Shown: positions 21,792-33,379 of the stretch, piece by piece
Numbering within the stretch: position 1 is the stretch's first letter
Layout of the letters: the number at the start of each line of letters is the position of its first letter
NCBI GenBank assembly: GCA_001466705.2
Contig: LATX02000182.1
Location: 496,001-560,000, forward strand
Origin: Moniliophthora roreri
Taxonomy: Eukaryota; Basidiomycota; Agaricomycetes; Agaricales; Marasmiaceae
Length of the DNA stretch: 64,000 nucleotides
Reading direction: 5' to 3'
Program-made: the position numbers and the translations under genes
Notes under the pieces: model-generated
What the model was told of the DNA's origin: nothing
The model's database searches: none
The model's input: the letters and a program-made list of their open reading frames with translations, nothing else

Positions 21792-24700
21792 TCACGTATA
21801 CGACGGCGGAGGCTCATACATCGTTCTCGATCGCATCTCCTCCATCTCTCTCCTCAGGTGTTCTACCTCATTTCTCAATGCAGAAGTGTCGGATGAATTA
21901 CCCTCGGAAGGTGCGGTTGGCGGACCAGATCCTGTACGAGTTCGAATTTCTTCCGATGAAGGGTTAGCCCTACGTATAGGCGCCAAATCTCCTTTTCTTG
22001 GGAGTGGCGGAGCCTGCGGTCGTGGCTCTTCGCCGGCAGGCGAGTAGTGGTCGACAGCATCACCATTGTGAAGTCGTAAAGGTGAAAGCTGGAGAGCCTG
22101 TCCTCTTTGAACATCACCTGAACTGCTACTGGCGGTGTAATAAGTACCAGGTCGGGGATAATCTTGATATTGAGTGGATTGGCTGTACTGGCTCTGGTTT
22201 CCTGGCGAGACCACCGGCATTGGCTCGACTTGATAGTCCGCGAGGGGATCTTGCGATGGTGCACGCGTGCTACCCCTTCCTCTGCCAAAGAACGTCCCCA
22301 GACTACTCTCCTTTTCATGTAGATCCCGAGCTTGGTTATTGTACCGGCGTCGTCGCCAGAACAAAAATCCAAAAACGATCAAAGCGAGACCAGCCAAGCC
22401 CCCAATAACACCACCTGCGATTGCACCAGCGTTGGATTTCTTGTTTTCATCTCCGCCCGTGTTGCCCGAGAGCCCAGCAAGCTGACTCTTTATACTGGAG
22501 AAGATTTAAATCACCTTCGGTGCAAATGAGAAATAGACTCTCAAACTCACTTTTTCGACAGAATGCCAAATGCAGCTCCTTGAGCAGGGCTTGCCCATCC
22601 GGAAATCCCCGTTCCGTCCTGGACATTATATGTTGATGGGAAGGCGGCATAGTTGGCGGAATCAACCGCCTTATCATAGACGCCTTTGATGAGACTGTCC
22701 CGAGCTGAGATATCGCTGATCGTCGCAGCAGTTAATAACGTCCAATCTGAGCCACTGATTAGCTCTCAAGCGAAAACCAGGAAAAATCATGTACTTACGA
22801 GACTTGGCTATATTGGTATTACTATCAAAAGCTACTCCAAATTTGTTTCCTGGAACATTGTGTCAACTTTCGCCAGTGGAAGGGGACTGACATGGGACTT
22901 ACCTCCCTGGACTATCCTGGTATAGAATCTACCTTGCTGGTCGTAGATCTAGTTTATCAACTTAGTATCACGCCAAATGAATCAGGGAACCGTATCTCAC
23001 AGTTTGGTTGACGAGGTTCATCCCTAGCCATTTGTCCGGGAAAAGATTATAGATCATACCCCACGAACTCGACGTCGAATAAGTAGACGTCAAGTGATCG
23101 CCAGTAAACGCCAGGTCCTGCCACTGTTCCACCCAATTAGATGCTTGACTCTGTTACATCTCTTAGAAACCCGCTGTAGCACCTTGCAACGAGTACGACT
23201 ATACCTGGTACTTGTTTGTATCATCACCCCTTCCGAGTGTATGACTGATCTCAGCCATTGCTCGGAGTCCAATGATGCCCTTGATGGCGAGGTTTGTTCC
23301 ATTCGTAGTCGGCCCATCCGAATCAACGGATTCACTGGTAATAGCAAGAGTCAGTAAGAAAAATTATCCTTTGCAAATAGAACTCACTATCCAGTAGGGG
23401 CAAAAGCATTAATCCGGATGAGCTCATCCGCCCACTTCTTCAGAGTGTCGTACTGTAATGCCTTCCCGTGAGTAATATGAATGATGCACGCATTATGATC
23501 GGCAACTCACGTAGACATTGAGGAGGCTTTCATCTCCAGAAAACCTTGCGTGGGCCCAAGTCATGATGAGCATACTGCTCGAATCTGTAGAGTATGAGTT
23601 AGATACAGTTTTTAGTTGAAGTACTTCCGGGTACCTTCAATAGACCTGGGGAGATTCGCACTACTTGGACCTTTTGCGTTCGGGTAATTCATACCTATGC
23701 GAACGACATAATCAGGGAATGAACCTATAATGAGCAAAAGCGACTCACCAATATCGGGGGCAGCATAGGGATTGGTGTAGAGCGATGATTGCTCGTACTG
23801 GAGTAATGGTTCCAGAAGGTATCGACCCCAGGTGGTATTGATATACAGATACGCCGGGAATGACGCATAAACTGTTTCCACAGGGTTCACTCGCCTTGAT
23901 AAATGTCAGTAATTAACTAAGGAACACGGAAGACGCGGAACATGAAACGCACTGTGAGAAGCCCACATCTTTCATAAACATCAAAGCATTATTCGAAGGT
24001 CCAGAAGCAATCTCAACACCGCCGAACGTCTGACGGGCCGCAAGCGAGACCAAACTGGCATAATTGGGAGATATTTGTCTGGCGTCGGAAAGGATCTTAG
24101 CGTCGAGTGCGTCCGCCCTGCTCTTCGCGTTAGCAAAGTCCGACAGGAATGCTTGCATCTATTGCGGGAACGTGAGAAATGATACACAAATAGAAGGGGA
24201 CTGAGAAACGTACTCCATCCTCGATCTGATTATACTTGGTCATCCAGTAAGGTAACAAATTTTGCGGTCCGGAAGTAGTCACCTGGGTAACCACCGGGTT
24301 TCGAACGAATCCAATGGCCCAGACGACAGGTTGACTTGTGGCCGTAATGGTCCCTAAATCATTTGAGAAAGCAAAGACAGGGAAATTGCTATTTTGATCC
24401 TTAGTAACGTAATTCCATGGTGCGATGAGTTCACTTACTCGCTGATCTTGCGGAATTGCGGGTCTTTTGTATTGTTCAACGCCCCATTAACCAACCACCA
24501 GGATCGCAATGAATAATGTCCGCCAGTTTGCCAAGTCAGGCCCGAACCCTGTATACAGCTAAAGTCGTTTGTGTAGGCTAAATTGAACACGACTCACGGT
24601 TTGAGTTGCATGGTATAGAACCCCGTCATGGGCCATAAAAGTCTCAGCCAGCTCGGAAGGCATCCTCTGCGCATTATGATAAACCATCGAACCGCTTGGC

Positions 24701-25399
24701 TTCGTGTCCCACGAAATGGTGTCACTATCAGCGTTAGAGATCCATTCTATGAATGCGACGTTAGGATATACTTGCGAGTAGGTGAACGTAAAATGTATAC
24801 CTCCACTCAGGTCGGAATAAACCTGTACACTATGAGGATTGCCATCGTTGGAAGTGGCATCCACATAGACGTATCCGAACGGGAAGGATTGGAGAGCGAG
24901 ATCTGTAGGCTATAAAATACCTTCAGACAGTTTGTCGACACGTTAATTCAAGCATACCTCAATAGGACTCAAAAAAGTGAAGTTCAGTCGCATTGGACCT
25001 GCTGTGACCGTGTAGACAGTACGAGTAGGGGTGATATTGATGCCTTCAACTTTTGCTGGCGCCTTCACTTTTCCTTCCGTGAGATTGAACCTCAAACCCC
25101 CATCATTGAACGCCACTCCCATCCACTCATATACACTCTCGTCAACTCTGATAAAGCCACCCCATCCCAAGGTCTAAAGAAGAACTGATTAAATCTATAT
25201 CGCAGCCTCGACGAGAAAGACAACGTACTCGGTTACCACTCCAGAAACTAGGCCAATTAGCTGGTGCATTGGGCGCTACCCAAGAACTGAAATACGGTGA
25301 ACGAATGAGAAGGGGTATTGCTGAAGGCTGAAATTGCGCGTTGCTGATTGAAATGAGAACCGAAAAAAGTCCTATGACTTGGAGGATAAATGAAGTCAT
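21792..25399 (-). CDS. gtaA: GtaA-like glutaminase, secreted and membrane-anchored, copy A
   Basis: This is a multi-exon gene; the first exons are 25399-25229, 25173-24958, 24909-24598 and 24548-24439. The signal peptide starts MTSFILQVIGLFSVLIS and ends at NAQF. SPYFSSWVAP..WPSFWSGNR and LGWGGFIRVD are the N-terminal hallmarks of the Aspergillus GtaA family. GLTWQTGG, ISDNFPVFAFSNDLG and the helical NPVETVYASFPAYLYINTTW and LLEPLLQYEQ segments belong to its DUF4965 and DUF1793 (six-hairpin-like) domains. GtaA hydrolyses extracellular L-glutamine to glutamate and ammonia. Unlike soluble GtaA, this protein continues into a transmembrane helix (AGAIAGGVIGGLAGLALIVF) followed by WRRRR and a ~190-residue cytoplasmic tail ending EPPPSYT, which contains a PPxY motif. 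I found no frame break. The exact C-terminal exon borders were not all resolved. Confidence 0.82.
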
Positions 25400-25977
25400 T
25401 TTGGAAGTGCCAGTGCGGAGTCAATGGAGAGCCTGAATAGTGAGCGACCTTGAGCGACTTTGGGCAGGTTTTGTGGAGAGGACAGGGTCCCCAGCACTGA
25501 GCACTTGTTCCAGCCAAAGATAAAGAGGTAAGGAAAAGGGCGAATGTCTGGTCGTCCCATACTACATCGCTTAATAGGTGATAAACATCAGTGATGAAAA
25601 TTGGTCGTGATCAAGGATTAAGATGATGTGAACTGGCTCGAGGAACTTAAAAAGGAAATGCCGGGCACCCCGCGACCTTGGACAACCTCCGTTTCACAGG
25701 TACCCGACGAGCGCTCAGCGCCCCAACAAAATGTTTCATAGTCGGCAGGTACGCATCGCACGAAACGGGAATGCGAAGTTGTAGTCCCTGGACTTTGAAT
25801 TACAAGTTCCTGCGCGATACACCCAACGATGTGATTTTCCAGGACAGGTTAGATACGACTGCAGGCTCATCACCACATGGAACCCACACGAGGCGCTGCA
25901 AACCTAAAGAGAATGATTCTGATGTACTGAATATCTTCTTAAATTAAATACGTAAAGTATAAAGTTGTCTCAGTCCA

Positions 25978-28900
25978 TCATGTAGTCCCGGAATTGTCAT
26001 AACGAGGAGGGGGAGTGGGGGCCCAAGCTGTTTGTTGAGCCTGCATTTCAACCATTTGCTGCCTTAGGTTCGCAATCTCGTGCCTCAGATGCGACGTGTC
26101 TGTCGTAAACTGTGATCCAGAATACGTTGAGTAAGCTTGCGATTGACTGGTGTTCGTGGGTGAGGTTGGGGCGTGGCTATCTCTGGCGTAAGTTTCGGAT
26201 CTGGAAGGGTGATTACGAGGCGAAGCATCAACAAGTGATGAAGGCTGAGCAGGAGTTGGACGGGACCTCTCCGCACTGAGACGGAATCCGGAGGAACCTC
26301 GCTGACGATAGAGTAAATTAGGATTGAATGGAATTGGCTTTAAACGCTCCTGATCCCTCCTCTGCCGTCGTTTTCGCCATAATAGGAATAAACACATAGC
26401 AATGAGAACGACACCGACGAAACTTCCGATGACCGCTCCAGCTATGACCCCTGCATTCACAGCGCTGTCTGTTGACTCAGAGTCAGAGTTGTCTGGGGGT
26501 TGGGAGCTCGACGCGGGAACATTGATGGATTTGATTTCGAGTCTTGAATATCAGGGTGAGGCACAGACCAACGAATAGGGTAACAGCACTAACCTAGTGG
26601 TCAGGAGAGCAAACATCGCGCCTTGTGCCGGACTGAAATATAATACATTGAGAGAAGCAATGATGGTATCGAGAGACGAGGAACTGACCTAGCTTGACCA
26701 TAGTTTAAGAATGACTGACCGGTATCAGTTTTGTACGTGGTCGGGAAGTCTCCGGCCGTTTCATTGAAGGCTGCCCGAGAGTGAGCCATATCAATCAATT
26801 TATCCCGGGTACTGCTATTCGTTGTTGTGGCAGCGGCAAATATTGTCCACGCTGCGAACTAGTGAGCATTTGATGCTGAGTGGCAGATACGGAAGGATTC
26901 TCACGAGCTTTGGCTTCTCCCGCCGCGTTGCTATCGTAAGGAAGGCCGAATCTAGGAGCTGCTCTTCTTCAATCACAGTTTCGCATTAAAACGACCGACT
27001 TACCCTGACTGGCACGATTATCGTAGAAACTCGTCAAACCGTCGTACACCTAAGGCCCAGGGCTGTCAGTCATAAGACACCACATTAAAAGCCAACGTAC
27101 ATCCTTGGGGACCAGCTTTGTTTGCAGCAGAGTATCAGCGTAAAGGTTGTATATCAGACCCTCAGATGACGGCTCGTTATAGATCGACACAACATGTCCT
27201 CCCAATGTAGCAAGCTGGGCCCATTGGGTCAATAACTCAGAGGCCTTAGTCTATAGTGACGTTCAGAACAGAAAGGTCGACGGACGAATATTTAAACCCA
27301 CGGAATAGAACTCGGTATCATTGGCCCTGTTTAAAGCTTTACTGATTCCAGACATCGCAGCGATCCCGATGATCCCCTTGATAGCAAGGTTAGACATATT
27401 GTCTTTAGCTATGCGATCAGATGATAGCCTCGATTTGCAGTTAGCCTTGGCAATGACAGAAAACAACATGGGCTTACTGATTGGTAGGGTGCAGCGAGTC
27501 GTTAATCAGATAGTCCGTCCAGGTCTTGAGGAGATCATACTGATGAAAAAAAACCGGTCGCTCTTCGTCATTCAGAGATAACGTAGCACGAATTATACTG
27601 ACATATCGATAAATGAGGGTTCCATCGCCCGAAAACTGAGCATGGGCCAGAGCCATGACTAACATGTTCCCAGTATCTATAGACGGAGAACGTGAGAAAG
27701 GAGAATTGGAAAGTGGAAAATGGGACACACTTTCTAAGGCCGTATTCTCATTATTTCCAGAGCTTCCGAATGCTTTTGGGTACATTCCTAGTGGCAATTT
27801 CTTGAAAAACTTTACCGGTTAATTATGTGAAATCTTCCGTACCCAGATCAGGGCCAGCAAAACGAACATCAAAGTCATTGGTGACTATCGAAGCTTGGTA
27901 CTCGAACAGGGGGTCAAGTAGTAACCCTCCCAAAGATGGGTCCATGTACAGATATATGGGAAACGCAGCGAAGATCGTGTCAACAGGATTGATTCGTCTG
28001 CATCAATATCTCTATCAGGAGATCGTATCAGAACGAACTAGCGATGCACTCACTGCGAAGTGCCGGTATCCTTCATGAACGCCTTGACATCTGAAAGGTT
28101 CCCTTTACCATCCGCGAGCAGTGACACTGTTATATCGACTCCCGCCATGGCTTGCCTAGTACTGAGCGCCAATAAGTTACCGTATTCTGTCGATATTGCA
28201 TCACCGTCCCTCATGATATCCCTATCGAGTTGGTTTGCGGTCCCAACGGCGCTTGAGTAGTTCTTCCCGAAAGCGTCTATCTGCAGACAAGATTATATTT
28301 GCGCTTTTAGACGAGACAACCTTACTCACTGCATCACCAATGTGATTGTATTGGATACGGAAGAATGGACTGCGACTCTGAGGTCCATTTGACGAGCTGT
28401 ACATAACGACGGGGTCCCGAACTACGCCAAGGGACCATACAGTTGAAGATGTCGAGGATTCGATGCCTCCAAGGTCAACCGATAGAGCGAAGACAATGAA
28501 TCGACTGCGTAATTGTCAGCACTAGCGCTTCCTGACAGGTAGTCGTACTTACTCATTGATTCGTCGGAAATTTGTGTCCTGCGTGTTCAACAATCTCCCT
28601 TTCGCCATAAATTGCGTGCGTGCCACGTTGTCTGCTGCAGTTTGCCATGTCAAGCCGGGGTTCTAGGTAACAGGATGAGCTCACGTAGTTTGCGCAATGG
28701 AAGCTTCAGTTACCTGAGACATTGCAAAGTATACATTGGAGTCTTCCGCTATGTTTTTTATTTCTGTCATTGGCTGGGGCATTTGACGTGATACTTGATG
28801 ATATACTGAAAGACCAGCCGTGGTAGTACTCCAGGTCACGACCTGTTTTGGATCTCCAGATGCCCATTCTGATGATAGATCCTATTAGCTCGAGACAAAG

Positions 28901-29524
28901 ATGAAAGTTTGCAAACAGTACGCGCCGGCACTAATATCCGAATATAATTGGATGTCATGAGGATCACCGTCCAGAGACTCGACGTCCACTGAGATATAGA
29001 CGAAAGGGAATGATTGCACAACCCAATTCGAAGGCTGTTATCAGTATATTGAGTCTATCGTCCCAGGCCGACCCGATCTCGCTACTCGCCTGGATAGGGC
29101 TGAAAAATGTGACATTAAGCCTGCACGGACCCGCCAGAATCGTGAATATGGATCGTGTGGGAGTTATCTCTGTGTTCTCTAGAGTTGTCCGGTTCCCTAT
29201 AGGCGAGTCTCCCGACCACTGCCATGCCACACCATCGATCCTCACATAGCCCGTCATTCCCAGTATCTGAAGCCACAAAATGAGTTCGGAGCTGAAACAT
29301 CAAGAGCATACACTTACACTATCGTCATCCCAATGCATAGGCCAGATGTTCAGCGAGGTGGTCCCATTTTGTGTCAATGCCCAGGCATTCAGATATGGCG
29401 AGCGCACAGCGAGAGGGTACGCCGCCGGGTAGAAATTACGTGTAGAAGTAAATTGCGAGTTGGCAAGGAGTGTGTTTAGTGCAAATGCTAGATGAAAAAC
29501 AAAGTAAATGATAGAATTGTGCAT
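25978..29524 (-). CDS. gtaA: GtaA-like glutaminase, secreted and membrane-anchored, copy B
   Basis: This is the tandem paralogue of the gene at 21792-25399, in the same orientation. Exon 1 is 29524-29318, with signal peptide MHNSIIYFVFHLAFALNTLL. It has VRSPYLNAWALTQNG, a MTGYVRIDG exon, GLTWQTAADNVARTQF, a MLVMALAHAQFSGD block, YDLLKTWTDYLINDSLHPTN and LAIKGIIGIAAMSGISKAL, all typical of GtaA's C-terminal helical domain. The C-terminal exon encodes a transmembrane helix (AGVIAGAVIGSFVGVVLIAM), WRKRRQRR, and a tail ending TPPPRYDNSGTT, again a PPxY motif. The two copies keep the short helix LRHEIANLRQQMVEM (here) and HLRREMEEMRSR (copy A) before the motif. Sequence has diverged widely between copies, so the duplication is old. 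Expected role: cell-surface glutamine hydrolysis for nitrogen supply. Confidence 0.82.
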
Positions 29525-30801
29525 TGGGGGGAGAAAGGAGAGATGCTGTTGAGTTGTGGTATCCCGCCCGCTGCCCTGGGTGTTGAAGAACTTGGGAATG
29601 CTCGACGCAGGATCATAATGATGCTATGCAAAATCAAACATAGCGACTCAGGTACTCGGGTCGGCCACTGTCGCAAAGCAACTACAGCGCCAATCGGTTA
29701 AATCGCTTCAGCGTCTGAGAAGAGGTAAAATCGAGATGGTGTGACAAGGGAAATACAGTTTCTCAAAGCATCGTAGTCCATTTATGATGGACAAGTCGAA
29801 GTTGAACAAGACACTGTTTGAACTCTCGAGAGGCTGACTTTATAGGACCACCTTGACTCTGAGTTGGCTGCTTGGGATTGACATCATCTATCATAAGCAT
29901 CAAATTTAAATGTTCATAACGAGCGAAAATGTCAGGATGACAAATAAGGGCACGTGGCGATGAACTCACTTGAGCTCACCTCAATGCAACGCATCAATTG
30001 CAACCGTGCTAACCCCAATGCCCATACCATTTTCGCCGGCGTCCGAAAGTAGTCCGAAATGAAGTACCTGCGATTTTAACACCAGTCGTCCCAATTTCCG
30101 GCAACTAAAATAGCCTCAGGTGAGGCAGGTTTCGTTACACGAGAGCAACATGAGTTACCGCAGGAGCAAAGCTGTTTTTGATACTGGTGAGTCTGCAAAC
30201 TCTGTGCAATCAGCTCAGCCAGAGCGCTCATGTTACTCTGATATGAGTGCTACATGTATACTGCCAATTGCAGCACGACTTGGATGTGAACACCATGAGG
30301 ACAAACCGGCGCCGCTGCTCTCAAATTAGACTCGCAACTCTCGGACCTTCTGTCTCAAATGTCACCGATTTGATGTCACACCAACGATACAGTGTACAGG
30401 ACACTAAGCTTGAACCAGGACCCAGCATATCACGATTTCTGATCCACTCTCAAATTCGTGGATACCTGTTCTCAGCACCCAACCCTCGCTGAATTCAAAC
30501 TGCACTGGCAGTAAAGCCATGGGTGCAAGTACTTGTTCACTCTTCCATTTTCCTTGTCTTTCGAGACACGCTAAAGCCTCATGGCTTTACTAGGATGCTA
30601 GGATATCCGCACCTCATTCTTGGAATAATTCGTTCGCGCCCAGCTCTCATGTGCTATGTCAAGCGCTCTGGACGAACGGGCGTATCTCGCAGTTGCATGG
30701 TCTCGTGTTTGCCAGACGTGAAAGTGGCCAGTCCTGCTGAAGAGGTACATAAACTGCTTGTAACCTCCGTAATTCTTTCACAACTTCAAGCAATTGTGAA
30801 A
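29525..30801. other. Gene-free stretch
   Basis: Nothing recognisable appears in this 1.28 kb between the glutaminase and the first membrane-protein gene. Short ORFs here show no family signature. An 11-bp inverted repeat (30511-30521 with 30580-30590) is within chance expectation. Confidence 0.5.
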
Positions 30802-31571
30802 ATGGAAGGTAAGTGATTCACTGTTCAGTTTCATAACCATTTCCCTCTCCAACTCACGTAGCACACTGTAATATAGACCTTCGAGATGAACCACGAAATC
30901 GGAATCCATTCGAGAGAGGCTACACGGCTCTCTCAATATCTGTATGGTCTGCGGTGTGTGCAGGAATGCATGCTAATCGACCATGATATTAGGCAACATT
31001 CCTTGCAGCGATGCAGGGACAAGTTCTGTCACTTGCTGTCGGCCCCGATGGAGTAAATTCGCCAGTCGTCACTGGTCTCTTCTTTTATGGTCTTTTGGCC
31101 AATGTTTTCGGCGCGATTCTTAGTTCTCAAGCTGCGCGTTGGTTTCAAATGCTCATAGAAGATGAAGCAAAGTATGCAGAACAGGTTCCAGATGGAGCAG
31201 CGCCTCCGGGATTGACCAACGTCAAACCCGACTTTGTCAACATCTGGATCACCATCTCAATTTCCTCTGGACCATACCTCATTGGGTCCGGAATTTTGGC
31301 ATTTATTCTCGGTCTGCTGCTGTATATATACGAAACGCAAGGTATAGCCTTACAAGTGGTTATGATCACATTTTCCGTGGCATGTACTCTTTTCACGATA
31401 CCCTTTGCTTTGAAGCATGACCGATGTTGGGTGCTCAGCCATTTACATTTGAAAAGACGTTTGGATTACTGTAAAGTAGCCGCATTGGATCTACATATAT
31501 TTTGCTTGGACCGCCAGTATATTAACGTACCTATGTACACGCTGCAGGCAGCACTGCACCTCGAGCCTTGA
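30802..31571 (+). CDS. Small multi-pass membrane protein of unknown function
   Basis: Exon 1 (30802-30808) supplies Met-Glu-Asp, exon 2 is 30877-30953 and exon 3 starts at 30993. The joined N terminus reads MEDLRDEPRNRNPFERGYTA, then a first hydrophobic segment (SISVWSAATFLAAM), QGQVLSLAV, a second segment (GLFFYGLLANVFGAILSS), a 35-residue hydrophilic loop and two further segments (GPYLIGSGILAFILGLLLYI and VVMITFSVACTLFTIPFAL). The layout resembles the abundant unnamed Agaricomycete membrane proteins with an N(A/V)FG helix. The last ~45 residues to the stop at 31571 may be an unspliced intron. An alternative acceptor near 31582 leads into IPPRTVTRLTITVCGLGAL, another likely membrane segment. 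The 3' end is therefore uncertain and could reach about 31690. Confidence 0.55.
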
Positions 31572-32206
31572 AACTAAATCAGATCAAGTGGTTCCCACGA
31601 CGTCCGAGTCCCTGCCTTTTACCATACCACCACGCACCGTTACCCGACTTACCATCACTGTTTGCGGATTGGGAGCTTTGCAATGTTTTCTGATCGACAT
31701 CATACCGTAAGTAGTACCGCTTTCAACCCAATGCGCTGCCTGACGACTGCGTGTAACCCTACCAAACCCAATAAAAATCCTGGCACCCTGCTGCAAGCCA
31801 TGCCACTGTGCTTTTGTCATAGAAGATCGCAGTGTTCTGCATGGGATCCTAATTCAAGGAATATACTGGCATACGTTGGGTTCCTGCTCAAGGGAATCAG
31901 TATTCAACCTCCAGAAGATGCTCCAGCTGAACAAGAGTGGGTCATCAAGTTCACAACCGACGCACACTGTAACCTCGTATTTTCATCATGCACCCTTCAT
32001 TTTTTGCGTGTACAAACACAGGTGTGTAGAACCTCCAATTCTCAGAGCGATGTTCCTGAGATTCCGTACAGCCTTTAGAGCCGTTTCGTCCTCAACATTT
32101 CATGCCTATCCCAATTTGATCTGACTCCGGCAGCACTTTGGTAGCACCAGAGGGGTAATGTGCGGATCAAAAGAAGACCGAAAGCTACAACGAATTGTCT
32201 ATCTCG

Positions 32207-32883
32207 ATGGGTGGTGGAGGCGGGGACCAGAGGTACTTATCGGAGAAAGGTTATGGATCACTTGCTCTGCGTGAGTCACGGCCAATCCTGAAATCATAGT
32301 CACAGCGTTGACGTTTCTCGTCTTTACTAGGCAACTTTTCTCGCAGCTATGCACGGACAGGTCTTTTCACTAGTTGTCGGTGACGATGGTATAGGTTCAC
32401 CGGTTGTCACAACGTTATTCTTTTTGGGTCTTTTGGCAAACGTTTTTGGAGCTATACTAAACTACCAAGCTTCGTGCTGGTTCGAAATGCTCACGGTGGA
32501 TGAAGTGGTCTTTTTAGAGTGCTGCAGAGAAGGCTCTCCTGATCGTGACCGGCATTATGTTGATAGGGAAAGTCAAACGCCGCGATCCTGTCTTCGCCGA
32601 GTCGTTGACATTTGAATCTTGTGTGCAATCTACTCAGGGCCGTATATGGTTGTTCGGGTTATTCGCCTTCATTCTCGGGATACTGCTCTACGTTTGCATC
32701 ACACAGGGAATGATTAACGTCATTACGATTATCTGCTGTTTAGTGTGTGTAAGCTTCATGCCACCTTTCGCCATGCGCCATTGGGTTCTTGGGCATTTGT
32801 CACTCGAGCGCATGAGTATTCCGTTATTGTTGGCTACTAGCCATCAAGTACCAACTGACTCAGCCCAAGTCAATGATGAGTAA
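32207..32883 (+). pseudogene. Paralogue of the small membrane protein, probably decaying
   Basis: An ATG at 32207 opens MGGGGGDQRYLSEKGYGSLA, matching the start of the copy at 30802. The conserved second exon begins at 32331 (ATFLAAMHGQVFSLVVGDDG, then TLFFLGLLANVFGAIL). The first exon cannot be joined to it in frame with any GT..AG pair I can find. The reading frame also shifts between WFEMLTVDEV (about 32510) and the last hydrophobic block (LFGLFAFILGILLYVCITQG, about 32650-32710). Two breaks suggest a pseudogene, though an extra small exon could rescue it. It sits about 500 bp upstream of the LRAT-like gene 1. Confidence 0.5.
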
Positions 32884-33379
32884 CCAGTAAAATGTGTATA
32901 GTATTGTAGGGGTTGGCGCTTATAGCTATCGTCACGCTATTGCGGGCAGCTCCATATGATGTGCACCAAGGTGACGTTTACTCAACTGGGAACGACAATG
33001 CTAGAAGCGTTGAGTTTGTGTCTTCTGTGGAATTCTGTTTCGTGTGCGAGGAGGATTTGTTTCAAAATCTTCCGCTCGCTTGAATGATTTTGGTATGTCT
33101 GAGTATTGCGTTGCTCAAGTTTGCTCACACAGGAAGACAGACTTACAGGTTGCCGATCCTGATGGGGTCTTCGTTTGATTGGTTTGATCAAAAGGATCCG
33201 ACAGTACCAATGGTTTGTTTTCAATGTCAGAGATGTGACTGCTGGAATGCGGGACGCTATGTTAGCGGAGAATAGCCATATGTAGCCCTCGGCATTTGGT
33301 TCCATGTCATACATATAACATCCAAGGCAAGGGATGGATCCAGTGGTATTCTTACCCCTCGACGATCATCTCCTGCGCC

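Noticed and set aside
24430..24560. Apparent frameshift in GtaA-like copy A at GLTWQTGG
   Set aside because: On rereading, I had dropped four bases. With the correct sequence the frame is open (GHYSLRSWWLVNGALNNTKD) and aligns with copy B with a single-codon gap.
30511..30590. 11-bp inverted repeat (GTAAAGCCATG / CATGGCTTTAC) as a hairpin or terminator
   Set aside because: The loop is 58 nt, no gene ends nearby, and at least one such pair is expected by chance in 64 kb.
33296..33379. Upstream N-terminal extension of LRAT-like copy 1
   Set aside because: The extra frame lacks a canonical ATG start, and the MGF start is conserved in the other two copies. The same logic excludes 37916-37957 and 42813-42854.
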